From NCBI RefSeq assembly GCF_002217435.1, contig NZ_MUHF01000004.1, forward strand, positions 1 to 64,000: a DNA stretch of 64,000 bases. The letters are read 5' to 3'. Both the position numbers and the translations under genes were made by a program. Positions within the stretch are counted from its first letter, which is position 1. Each line of letters starts with the position of its first letter. This DNA comes from Flavobacterium reichenbachii (GTDB lineage Bacteria; Bacteroidota; Bacteroidia; Flavobacteriales; Flavobacteriaceae). Of the stretch, positions 51,103 to 59,079 are shown piece after piece. Under the pieces are notes generated by a model. It had not been told where the DNA came from and ran no database searches. It was given only the letters and a program-made list of their open reading frames with translations.

Positions 51103-52410
51103 TTAGTGTTTACCTCTTAAACCTTTAAAAGCAGCGCGGAGTTCGATAGTAAAAAGCTGTGGTTCTTCCCACGAAGCAAAATGACCGCCTTTGTTCACCT
51201 CATTGTAATAAGACAGGTTTTGGTATGCTTTTTCGGCCCAGCTTTTTGGCGCCTGATAAATTTCTCCCGGAAATACTGTGATCGCAACCGGAATTTTAAT
51301 TTCAGAAGTTCTTTGCTCTACCGCATTAAAGTTGTTGGTGTTGTTTTCCCAATACAATTGTGCAGAAGAATTTGCCGTGTTCGTCAGCCAGTACAATGTA
51401 ATATCATCCAGCATTTCGTCTTTGGTAAGCGATTTTTCTGCATCTCCGCCGCTATACGTCCATTCGTTGAATTTATCCAAGAAAAACGAAGCCAGACCAA
51501 CCGGAGAATCTGTAAGACCATAACCTAAAGTCTGCGGACGTGTTACCATCATTCCGGCGTAACCTCCGCCTTTTGTGTACAATTTATTCAGAGAATTAAA
51601 AGCTGCGTTTTCCTTAACCGATAATCCTGCAGGAGCCGGATCGCCGTCTTTTAAAGCTTTGGCAACATCAGCAGGAACAGTTGCCGGCATATTAACATGG
51701 ATTCCCAATAAACCTTCCGGAGCCTGACGCGCCATGGCATCTGCAATTACAGAACCCCAGTCGCCGCCTTGAGAAACATACTGTTTGTACCCCAAACGTT
51801 TCATTAAAACATCCCATGCATTTCCGATTTTCTCTGGTCCCCAGCCTGTCCCTGCTGGTTTTTCAGAAAAACCGTAACCCGGCATTGACGGGATCACAAG
51901 ATCAAAAGCGTCTTCGGCTTTTCCTCCGTAAGCGGTCGGATCTGTAAGCGGACCAATTACTTTCAAAAGTTCAAAGAAAGAGCCCGGCCATCCGTGAGTG
52001 ATAATTAACGGTAAAGCATTTTTGTGTTTTGATTTGATGTGAATGAACTGAATATCCAATCCGTCGATATTGGTCACAAATTGTGGCAGCTTATTTAGTT
52101 TAGCTTCTGTTTTATGCCAATCGTAATCGGTTCCCCAATATTTTACCAGACTCTGAATCTGATTTAGTTTTACTCCTTGTGACTGATCTGCAACAGTTTC
52201 TTTTTCCGGCCATCTTGTTGCATTAACACGATTTCTAAGATCTTTAATCGCCTCTTCTGAAACGCTGATCTGATACGGACGAATTAAATTCGAATCGGTT
52301 TTAGATGGTTTATCTCTATTCTGAGCAAAATTAGCCGAAGCCAGCAGCATAAAAGTTCCCATTGCTATGGTTTTTATAAAGGAGTGTTTATTTCTATCAA
52401 GTGTTTTCAT
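51103..52410 (-). CDS. Secreted epoxide hydrolase with EHN domain
   Basis: A 435-residue protein with a signal peptide (about 1-30, ending NFAQ), an epoxide-hydrolase N-terminal domain (about 43-150; RPYQISVSEEAIKDLRNRV, RWPEKE) and an alpha/beta hydrolase core. Oxyanion HGWPGS at 139-144, nucleophile Asp217 (SQGGDWGS), and a C-terminal His in NKGGHFASWEEP. It probably opens epoxides in the periplasm. First gene of an operon with the cupin, behind a LytTR-like direct repeat and a -7 TACTTTTG. Confidence 0.92.
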   Translation of the reverse strand: MKTLDRNKHSFIKTIAMGTFMLLASANFAQNRDKPSKTDSNLIRPYQISVSEEAIKDLRNRVNATRWPEKETVADQSQGVKLNQIQSLVKYWGTDYDWHKTEAKLNKLPQFVTNIDGLDIQFIHIKSKHKNALPLIITHGWPGSFFELLKVIGPLTDPTAYGGKAEDAFDLVIPSMPGYGFSEKPAGTGWGPEKIGNAWDVLMKRLGYKQYVSQGGDWGSVIADAMARQAPEGLLGIHVNMPATVPADVAKALKDGDPAPAGLSVKENAAFNSLNKLYTKGGGYAGMMVTRPQTLGYGLTDSPVGLASFFLDKFNEWTYSGGDAEKSLTKDEMLDDITLYWLTNTANSSAQLYWENNTNNFNAVEQRTSEIKIPVAITVFPGEIYQAPKSWAEKAYQNLSYYNEVNKGGHFASWEEPQLFTIELRAAFKGLRGKH

Positions 52411-52453
52411 TTTTTTTCTGATTTAAATTATTTGTTATCGATAATTTCTTCGT

Positions 52454-52528
52454 CAAAAGTATTTCGATAACCCTTCTTACGAAATCAGAAAATAGTTGGA
52501 ATGGACAGATTGGGTGGTGAAGTGGACA
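52454..52528 (-). promoter_or_regulatory. LytTR-type direct repeat and -7 element upstream of epoxide hydrolase
   Basis: On the minus strand TGTCCACTTCAC (52528-52517) and TGTCCATTCCAA (52507-52496) are 21 bp apart. The proximal copy is followed after 34 nt by TACTTTTG (52461-52454), a consensus -7 element. The same word, period and 34-nt distance occur before doxX. Confidence 0.72.
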
Positions 52529-52551
52529 GAGGCTGAAGTGTGTTTTTTTAT

Positions 52552-52633
52552 CTAGGAGCTGTTTCCTGCTATACGCTATATCTTTTCCTTGCTAAAGAAG
52601 CAAGAAAAAGGATATCGCTTCTATCAGGGCTAG
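52552..52633. repeat. Candidate structured flavobacterial intergenic element
   Basis: CTAGGAGCTGTTTCCTGC begins an 82-bp stretch with an inner hairpin (TTTTCCTTGCT / AAGCAAGAAAAAGG) and ends ATCAGGGCTAGG. I recall very similar sequence recurring in other Flavobacterium intergenic regions, but cannot check it here. It lies in the 423-bp gap 52411-52833 between the epoxide hydrolase promoter and vgrG; the rest of that gap shows nothing clear. Confidence 0.45.
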
Positions 52634-52833
52634 GATACTTGGTTTCAAAGGAAATTTGTATTTAAAGATTAAACGTAGAATACATATAAAAAACAACCCT
52701 ATTGTATTGTTTTTAAAACCTACAGAGGTTATTCATTAAAAATCGACGCCATAATTTCACTACCCTATCAAAATCAGCGACAACCGCTAACGTCAAAGCT
52801 GTAATACTATTTACTAAAAAACACATCAAAATT

Positions 52834-54624
52834 ATGAGCCATTTTTCAGAACAAGTACACATTACTATCGAAGGTTTTACTCAAAATATCGTTTATTATG
52901 ATTTAAAACTGTCACAAAAAATGGCGGATCATCACCATTTTTCATTTTTCTGGCAGTATACGGGAAAAGCCGTTATAAAACCCGAAGATCAGGCCAAAGC
53001 CATAAGAAGTTTTAACGGAAGCGAAGTCATTTTTACCTTCAAAAGTTTGACTGGTATTAAACTAATGAGCAAAGGCATCATAACCAAATTAATTTCAGCT
53101 GATTTAAACGGAAGTGCGGTAAATCTGCACGTAAGCGGTATAAGCCACTCTATTGTTCTGGACGACAGACCAAAATCCAGAACCTATCTGGAAAGAGGAA
53201 TGGATCATATTGTTCTGGATATTTTATCAGAAGGCCCGACAGAGTTTTACCAGAGGGAAGCTATAAGATCCACCTACATGAAGGAATTCAATTATATGGC
53301 GCAGTATAACGAAACTAATTTTAATTTTCTTAAAAGACTGTCTGCCCGCTACGCACAGTGGTTTTATTTTGACGGGATGCGCATGCAGTACGGACAAACT
53401 AAAGCTTCTAATATAAAACTCATCAACGGGGCCTCGCTGCACAGTTTTAAGATCGAAGTCAATATGGCTGCGCATAAAATTTCGCTGGGAGGTTATGATT
53501 ATAACAATGCCGTGAATATCCGAAATTCAGCTGAGCGAACTTCGAGTGGCAGTAAAGACAGTTTTGCGCTAAATGTCGGCTACAATCAGGGAATCGTCAC
53601 CCAGCCAGAAATAAGCCTTGCCATGTATACCAATAATGCGCAGGACAAGGACGAAATAGAAGAAATGGTTACACTGCAGACTGCAGGAAGCGATGCCAAC
53701 AGCGTATACTACAGCGGAGTATCTTATTTTCCTTTAGGATTAGGACAGACTTTTACTATTGTCAATCAAACTGTAGAACACCACCTGGTTTGTATAGAAG
53801 TGATCCACCAGTCACAGGTGCACGGCAATTATTCCTGCGAATTCAAAGCCATTCCTGCCGATGTTTCTGCACCGCATTATACTGACGTTCATGCTTTTGC
53901 AAAAGCAGAAAACCAGCCTGCTAAAATAAAAGACAACAACGATCCCAAAGGTCTCGGACGTGTAAGGGTTGATTTCTTCTGGGGAGAAGGAACCAAATCA
54001 ACCCAGTGGATCAGGATGATTCAGCCCCACAGCGGATTAGGAAAAGGTTTTTATTTTATTCCGGAAATTGGCGAAGAAGTACTCGTTGGTTTTGAAGGCG
54101 GTAATGCTCAGAATCCCTATGTTTTGGGAGCGAATTATAACGGGAAAGAATCTTCTGGATATTATAGTCCGAAAAATGACATTAAAGCAATACGCACACG
54201 CTCCGGAATAAAAATTATTTTTAATGATAATGAAAGAAGCCTTTTAATTGAAGACCCAAGCGGTAACAAATATTTTATGGACGGCAACGAAAATACATTT
54301 GTAACTGCGCCCAAAAACATGACGTTTGATGTTGGAGAAGATTTGACCATTAATGTCGGTAAAAATATGATTACTCAGGTTGGCGAAAACCAAACTACTG
54401 ACATCGGAAAAGATAAAAAAACGACGGTCTCCAATAAAATTAGCCTCCAAGCACAAGAATACAAACAAAATATAGATGAAAATAAAACGGTAGATATTGG
54501 CGGTGATTTAAAAGAAACAACTTCCACCACAACTCATAAAGCAACAGGCGGCGATATCACAATACAAAGCACGGGAGTTTCTAAATTACTAGGCAAAATA
54601 GATGCTAAGGTTAATAAGGGATAA
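52834..54624 (+). CDS. vgrG: Type VI secretion spike protein VgrG
   Basis: A 596-residue VgrG of the Bacteroidetes T6SS. The N-terminal gp27-like part (about 1-350) includes REAIRSTYMKEFNYMAQYNE and ARYAQWFYFDG. A gp5-like OB fold follows (about 365-445; NNDPKGLGRVRVDFFWGEGT, IPEIGEEVLVGFEGG). The C-terminal part is a Gly/Val-rich beta-helix needle (DVGEDLTINVGKNM, QVGENQTTDIGKD). No effector domain is fused. It heads an island of effector, immunity and PAAR-like genes on the same strand. Confidence 0.94.
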   Translation: MSHFSEQVHITIEGFTQNIVYYDLKLSQKMADHHHFSFFWQYTGKAVIKPEDQAKAIRSFNGSEVIFTFKSLTGIKLMSKGIITKLISADLNGSAVNLHVSGISHSIVLDDRPKSRTYLERGMDHIVLDILSEGPTEFYQREAIRSTYMKEFNYMAQYNETNFNFLKRLSARYAQWFYFDGMRMQYGQTKASNIKLINGASLHSFKIEVNMAAHKISLGGYDYNNAVNIRNSAERTSSGSKDSFALNVGYNQGIVTQPEISLAMYTNNAQDKDEIEEMVTLQTAGSDANSVYYSGVSYFPLGLGQTFTIVNQTVEHHLVCIEVIHQSQVHGNYSCEFKAIPADVSAPHYTDVHAFAKAENQPAKIKDNNDPKGLGRVRVDFFWGEGTKSTQWIRMIQPHSGLGKGFYFIPEIGEEVLVGFEGGNAQNPYVLGANYNGKESSGYYSPKNDIKAIRTRSGIKIIFNDNERSLLIEDPSGNKYFMDGNENTFVTAPKNMTFDVGEDLTINVGKNMITQVGENQTTDIGKDKKTTVSNKISLQAQEYKQNIDENKTVDIGGDLKETTSTTTHKATGGDITIQSTGVSKLLGKIDAKVNKG

Positions 54625-54632
54625 ACTATTTC

Positions 54633-54660
54633 TTAGAGTATTTAAAATAAGAGAATAATC
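54633..54660 (+). pseudogene. 28-bp remnant of a DUF2931 gene end
   Basis: The sequence is identical to the 3' end of the DUF2931 genes (compare 56104-56131) and would encode their last residues RVFKIRE and stop. It follows the vgrG stop by 8 nt and precedes the first Tle1 fragment with the same 2-nt spacing as in the complete units. It shows that a further copy once stood here. Confidence 0.85.
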
Positions 54661-54798
54661 ATGGGAAAATCATTCGTATACAATACAGGTTCCAGCGAAG
54701 AGCTTGTTGAAAGAGACGAATTACACCTCAATTTTGGGATATCCATCGATGGTACATTAAACAATAGGTGCAGTTTTAAATGTTATAACCCATGGTAA
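54661..54798 (+). pseudogene. Tle1 N-terminal fragment 1 (45 codons)
   Basis: An open frame MGKSFVYNTGSSEELVERDE, LHLNFGISIDGTLNN and an unrelated end RCSFKCYNPW. The first 35 codons match the start of the full Tle1 gene at 59080. The stop TAA overlaps the ATG of the following DUF2931 gene (CCATGGTAA). It is either an effector remnant or a short leader peptide that couples translation. Confidence 0.85.
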
Positions 54799-56129
54799 CA
54801 AAAGAACCTAAAAAAGAAAAGAGCTTTTATTACAAAATACTTTTGGCAGTATTAACAATTGGCTTTTTAAACATTGCCTACCTGCTGTATCGGGACATGT
54901 CCGGCAGTATCTCATTCTATTATTTCAGCCTGACCGAAAAAACCATTTGTATCATTTTATCACTAATAGCAATGCCCATAATGTACGCACTTATTACAAT
55001 AGCCGCACTGCTGCTTAAAAAAACAAACCGCAATTTATATATCTGCTCGGCTGTTTTATCACTTTCGAGCCTTATTTATATACATGCCAACACCACTTAT
55101 GCCAATTACAGCTACCAACAAGAAAAAAGAATAGAAGCTATGAATTTAGAATTATTTGAATGGGAAGAAAACAACAATGCACCGCTCGGTTACCCAGTAG
55201 AAGTTTACAGAGGAGGTCTTGAACTAAAAGGCGGAGGTTACGCAGGACTGGCGCATCATGGAACCACTTTTGGAACTGAAGGCTGGGGATCATTGGGCGC
55301 AGGAATGTCCAGCAGAGGAAAAGCGCTGCCCGAGAGGCTTCATGTTACCTGGCTGTCGTATGCTGAAGATACTTTTTACACCATAGACTGCGCAGTAGAT
55401 TATGACAAGATGTTACGCCTGTTTAAGGAAGGCTGTGACTGGAAAGATGCAGGAGGAGACATTAGACATGAAACCTACGATACAATTATTGTAGGGTATG
55501 CACCGGGAGGTGTAGTCGTAATTTGGGTTTACGGGCAGGGAACCCAAGTAGAAATAGGGCGTTATAAAGGTAAAAAGACAGTGATAAGCGAGGAAGAAAT
55601 CAGGAGTCTGGAGTATCCGGATAAATTATTTTTTCAACAATCATATCGTGACAATACTATGAATAATCCGGGTATAGTACCTCCAGAAGTGCAAAAAGCC
55701 AATAAAAACAAACCGATCCCTTATGGTTTGTGGGATACTTATCGAGAAAAATACAGTTGGAAACCTACGTTTGTAATACAAAACGAAGGCGAAATAGAAG
55801 ATTTTGGTTTTAATGGTTTTAATGGAGAGCAAGAAGATTTTTTTCATGAACGAGCGATTGATTATAAAAAAAGAGCCATTCCAAAAGAAGCAGCCTTTAG
55901 CTGGAAAGATAAAGAGGGACAGCGTTACAGCGGGTATATTGTATTTGACGAGAAGTTAATTTTTGATGCTTTCAAGGAAATATACCACGACAATAAAGAA
56001 GTTCAGGCCGAACTGGAATTTAGGACCAATATCCCGAATGATTTTGTAACGGTAACCCTTAAAGTAAAGGACAAAGAGGTAATGGTAAATTTAGGAAACA
56101 AAGTTAGAGTATTTAAAATAAGAGAATAA
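54792..56129 (+). CDS. DUF2931 membrane protein, tandem copy 1 (putative immunity)
   Basis: A 445-residue protein with three membrane helices near the start (about 13-32, 45-75, 80-98) and a large C-terminal region that by the positive-inside rule faces the periplasm. The DUF2931 part (about 120-290) has LGYPVEVYRGGLELKGGGYA, LPERLHVTWLSYAEDTFYTI and YDTIIVGYAPGGVVVIWVYG. The gene family often sits beside T6SS phospholipase effectors. With the Tle1 gene downstream it is the likely immunity protein. Copy-specific residues include the CDWKDAGGDIRHE stretch. Confidence 0.85.
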   Translation: MVTKEPKKEKSFYYKILLAVLTIGFLNIAYLLYRDMSGSISFYYFSLTEKTICIILSLIAMPIMYALITIAALLLKKTNRNLYICSAVLSLSSLIYIHANTTYANYSYQQEKRIEAMNLELFEWEENNNAPLGYPVEVYRGGLELKGGGYAGLAHHGTTFGTEGWGSLGAGMSSRGKALPERLHVTWLSYAEDTFYTIDCAVDYDKMLRLFKEGCDWKDAGGDIRHETYDTIIVGYAPGGVVVIWVYGQGTQVEIGRYKGKKTVISEEEIRSLEYPDKLFFQQSYRDNTMNNPGIVPPEVQKANKNKPIPYGLWDTYREKYSWKPTFVIQNEGEIEDFGFNGFNGEQEDFFHERAIDYKKRAIPKEAAFSWKDKEGQRYSGYIVFDEKLIFDAFKEIYHDNKEVQAELEFRTNIPNDFVTVTLKVKDKEVMVNLGNKVRVFKIRE

Positions 56130-56131
56130 TC

Positions 56132-56269
56132 ATGGGAAAATCATTCGTATATAATACAGGTTCCAGCGAAGACCTTATTGAAACTGAAAATTTACAGCTC
56201 AATTTTGGGATATTCATTGATGGTACATTAAACAATAGGGGCAGTTTTAAATGTTATAACCCATGGTAA
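56132..56269 (+). pseudogene. Tle1 N-terminal fragment 2 (45 codons)
   Basis: Open frame MGKSFVYNTGSSEDLIETEN, LQLNFGIFIDGTLNN and RGSFKCYNPW. It begins 2 nt after the stop of DUF2931 copy 1 and its stop overlaps the start of copy 2. It is 1471 bp downstream of fragment 1. The start region matches the full effector at 59080, apart from a variable stretch at residues 11-22. Confidence 0.85.
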
Positions 56270-57600
56270 CAGAAGAACCTAAAAAAGAAAAGAGCTTTTA
56301 TTACAAAATACTTTTAGCAGTATTAACAATTGGCTTTTTAAACATTGCTTACCTGCTGTATCGGGACATGTCCGGAAGTATTTCATTCTATTATTTCAGT
56401 CTGACCGAAAAAACCATTTGTATCATTTTATCACTAATAGCAATGCCCATAATGTACGCACTTATTGCAATAGCCGCACTGCTGCTAAAAAAAACAAACC
56501 GCAATTTATATATCTGCTCGGCTGTTTTATCACTTTCGAGCCTTATTTATATACATGCCAACACCACTTATGCCAATTACAGCTACCAACAAGAAAAAAG
56601 AATAGAAGCTATGAATTTAGAATTATTTGAATGGGAAGAAAACAACAATGCCCCGCTGGGTTACCCTGTAGAAGTTTACAGAGGAGGTCTTGAACTAAAA
56701 GGCGGAGGTTACGCAGGACTGGCGCATCATGGAACCACTTTTGGAACTGAAGGCTGGGGATCATTGGGCGCAGGAATGTCGAGCAGAGGAAAAGCACTGC
56801 CCGAGAGGCTTCATGTTACCTGGCTGTCGTATGCCGAAGATACTTTTTACACCATAGACTGCCCGGTAGATTATGACAAGATGTTACGCCTGTTTAAGGA
56901 AGGCTGCGATTGGAAAGGCGCTAGCGGAAAAATTAGACATGAAACCTACGATACAATTATTGTAGGGTATGCACCGGGAGGTGTGGTGGTAATTTGGGTT
57001 TACGGACAGGGAACCCAATTAGAAATAGGGCGTTATCAAGGTAAAAAGACAGTGATAAGCCAGGAAGAAATCAGGAGTCTCGACTATCCGGATAAAGTAC
57101 TTTTTCAACAAAAATATCGGGATGATACGATGAATGATAATGCTATTGTACCCGATGAAGTACGTAAAGCCAATAAAAACAAACCGATCCCTTATGGTTT
57201 GTGGGATACTTATCGAGAAAAATACAGTTGGAAACCTACGTTTGTAATACAAAACGAAGGTGAAATAGGAGATTTTGGTTTTAATGGTTTTAATGGAGAG
57301 CAAGAAGATTTTTTTCATGAACGAGCGATTGATTATAAAAAAAGAGCCATACCAAAAGAAGCAGCCTTTAGCTGGAAAGATAAAGAGGGACAGCGTTACA
57401 GCGGGTATATTGTATTTGACGAGAAGTTAATTTTTGATGCTTTCAAGGAAATATACCACGACAATAAAGAAGTTCAGGCCGAACTGGAATTTAGGACCAA
57501 TATCCCGAATGATTTTGTAACGGTAACCCTTAAAGTAAAAGACAAAGAGGTAATGGTAAATTTAGGAAACAAAGTTAGAGTATTTAAAATAAGAGAATAA
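56263..57600 (+). CDS. DUF2931 membrane protein, tandem copy 2 (putative immunity)
   Basis: A 445-residue near-identical copy of the preceding protein with the same three membrane helices and DUF2931 region. Differences cluster at about residues 245-300 (QLEIGRYQGKKTVISQEEIR, DYPDKVLFQQKYRDDTMNDN), while the CDWKGASGKIRHE stretch agrees with copy 3. The patchwork suggests gene conversion between copies. Each copy may neutralise a slightly different Tle1-type effector. Confidence 0.85.
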   Translation: MVTEEPKKEKSFYYKILLAVLTIGFLNIAYLLYRDMSGSISFYYFSLTEKTICIILSLIAMPIMYALIAIAALLLKKTNRNLYICSAVLSLSSLIYIHANTTYANYSYQQEKRIEAMNLELFEWEENNNAPLGYPVEVYRGGLELKGGGYAGLAHHGTTFGTEGWGSLGAGMSSRGKALPERLHVTWLSYAEDTFYTIDCPVDYDKMLRLFKEGCDWKGASGKIRHETYDTIIVGYAPGGVVVIWVYGQGTQLEIGRYQGKKTVISQEEIRSLDYPDKVLFQQKYRDDTMNDNAIVPDEVRKANKNKPIPYGLWDTYREKYSWKPTFVIQNEGEIGDFGFNGFNGEQEDFFHERAIDYKKRAIPKEAAFSWKDKEGQRYSGYIVFDEKLIFDAFKEIYHDNKEVQAELEFRTNIPNDFVTVTLKVKDKEVMVNLGNKVRVFKIRE

Positions 57601-57602
57601 TC

Positions 57603-57740
57603 ATGGGAAAATCATTCGTATACAATACAGGTTCCAGCGAAGACCTTATTGAAACTGAAAATTTACAGCTCAATTTTGGGATATTCATTGATGGTACATT
57701 AAACAATAGGGGCAGTTTTAAATGTTATAACCCATGGTAA
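57603..57740 (+). pseudogene. Tle1 N-terminal fragment 3 (45 codons)
   Basis: Encodes the same peptide as fragment 2 (MGKSFVYNTGSSEDLIETEN, then LQLNFGIFIDGTLNN). It begins 2 nt after DUF2931 copy 2 and overlaps the start of copy 3. The three fragments are 1471 bp apart, and the full Tle1 gene follows 1477 bp after this one. Confidence 0.85.
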
Positions 57741-59077
57741 CAAAAGAACCTAAAAAAGAAAAGAGCTTTTATTACAAAATACTTTTGGCAGTATTAACAA
57801 TTGGCTTTTTAAACATTGCCTACCTGCTGTATCGGGACATGTCCGGAAGTATTTCATTCTATTATTTCAGCCTGACCGAAAAAACCATTTGTATCATTTT
57901 ATCACTAATAGCAATGCCCATAATGTACGCACTTATTGCAATAGCCGCACTGCTGCTTAAAAAAACAAACCGTAATTTATATATCTGCTCGGCTGTTTTA
58001 TCACTTTCGAGCCTTATTTATATACATGCTAATACTACTTATGCCAATTACAGCTACCAACAAGAAAAAAGAATAGAAGCTATGAATTTAGAATTATTTG
58101 AATGGGAAGAAAACAACAATGCACCGCTCGGTTACCCAGTAGAAGTTTACAGAGGAGGTCTTGAACTAAAAGGCGGAGGTTACGCAGGACTGAGCCATCA
58201 CGGCACCTCATCAGGAAAACATGGCTGGGGAGCTTTGGGGGCAGGAATGTCCAGCAGAGGAAAAGCACTGCCCGAGAGGCTTCATGTTACCTGGCTGTCG
58301 TATGCCGAAGATACTTTTTACACCATAGACTGCCCGGTAGATTATGACAAGATGTTGCGCCTGTTTAAGGAAGGCTGCGATTGGAAAGGCGCTAGCGGAA
58401 AAATTAGACATGAAACCTACGATACAATTATTGTAGGGTATGCACCGGGAGGTGTGGTGGTAATTTGGGTTTACGGACAGGGAACCCAAGTAGAAATAGG
58501 GCGTTATAAAGGTAAAAAGACAGTGATAAGCGAGGAAGAAATCAGGAGTCTGGAGTATCCGGATAAATTATTTTTTCAACAGTCATATCGTGACAAAAAG
58601 ATGAATAATCCAGGTATAGTACCTCCAGAAGTGCAAAAAGCCAATAAAAACAAACCAATTCCTTATGGGTTATGGGATACTTATCGAGAAAAATACAGTT
58701 GGAAACCTACGTTTTTAATACAAAATGAAGGTGAAATAGGAGATTTTCAATTTACGGGTTTCAACGGAGAGCGAGAAGATTTGTTTCATGAGCGATTAAT
58801 TAATGATGATTATAAAAAAAGAGCAATTCCTAAAACTCTTGCATTTGATTGGAAAGATAAAAAAGGAGAACAGTATAGCGGCTACATAAAGTTTGATGAA
58901 AAGTTAATTTTTGATGCTTTCAAGGAAATATATAAAGAAAACAAAGAATTACAGGCTGAAATAGAATTTAGAGTAAATATCCCAAACGATTTTATAACAG
59001 TAACTCTTAAGGTGAATAATAACAATATAATGATTAATATAGGTAATGTAGTAGAAGTTTTTAAAGTGCGAAAATAA
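57734..59077 (+). CDS. DUF2931 membrane protein, tandem copy 3 (putative cognate immunity)
   Basis: A 447-residue member of the array. Its first 160 or so residues match copies 1 and 2, but it has AGLSHHGTSSGKHGWGALGA in place of their AHHGTTFGTEGWGS stretch. It also diverges clearly over the last 105 residues (FQFTGFNGEREDLFHERLIN, VNNNNIMINIGNVVEVFKV). It ends 2 nt before the complete Tle1 gene, so it is the best candidate for the cognate immunity protein. Three N-terminal membrane helices place the variable C-terminal region in the periplasm. Confidence 0.86.
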   Translation: MVTKEPKKEKSFYYKILLAVLTIGFLNIAYLLYRDMSGSISFYYFSLTEKTICIILSLIAMPIMYALIAIAALLLKKTNRNLYICSAVLSLSSLIYIHANTTYANYSYQQEKRIEAMNLELFEWEENNNAPLGYPVEVYRGGLELKGGGYAGLSHHGTSSGKHGWGALGAGMSSRGKALPERLHVTWLSYAEDTFYTIDCPVDYDKMLRLFKEGCDWKGASGKIRHETYDTIIVGYAPGGVVVIWVYGQGTQVEIGRYKGKKTVISEEEIRSLEYPDKLFFQQSYRDKKMNNPGIVPPEVQKANKNKPIPYGLWDTYREKYSWKPTFLIQNEGEIGDFQFTGFNGEREDLFHERLINDDYKKRAIPKTLAFDWKDKKGEQYSGYIKFDEKLIFDAFKEIYKENKELQAEIEFRVNIPNDFITVTLKVNNNNIMINIGNVVEVFKVRK

Positions 59078-59079
59078 TT

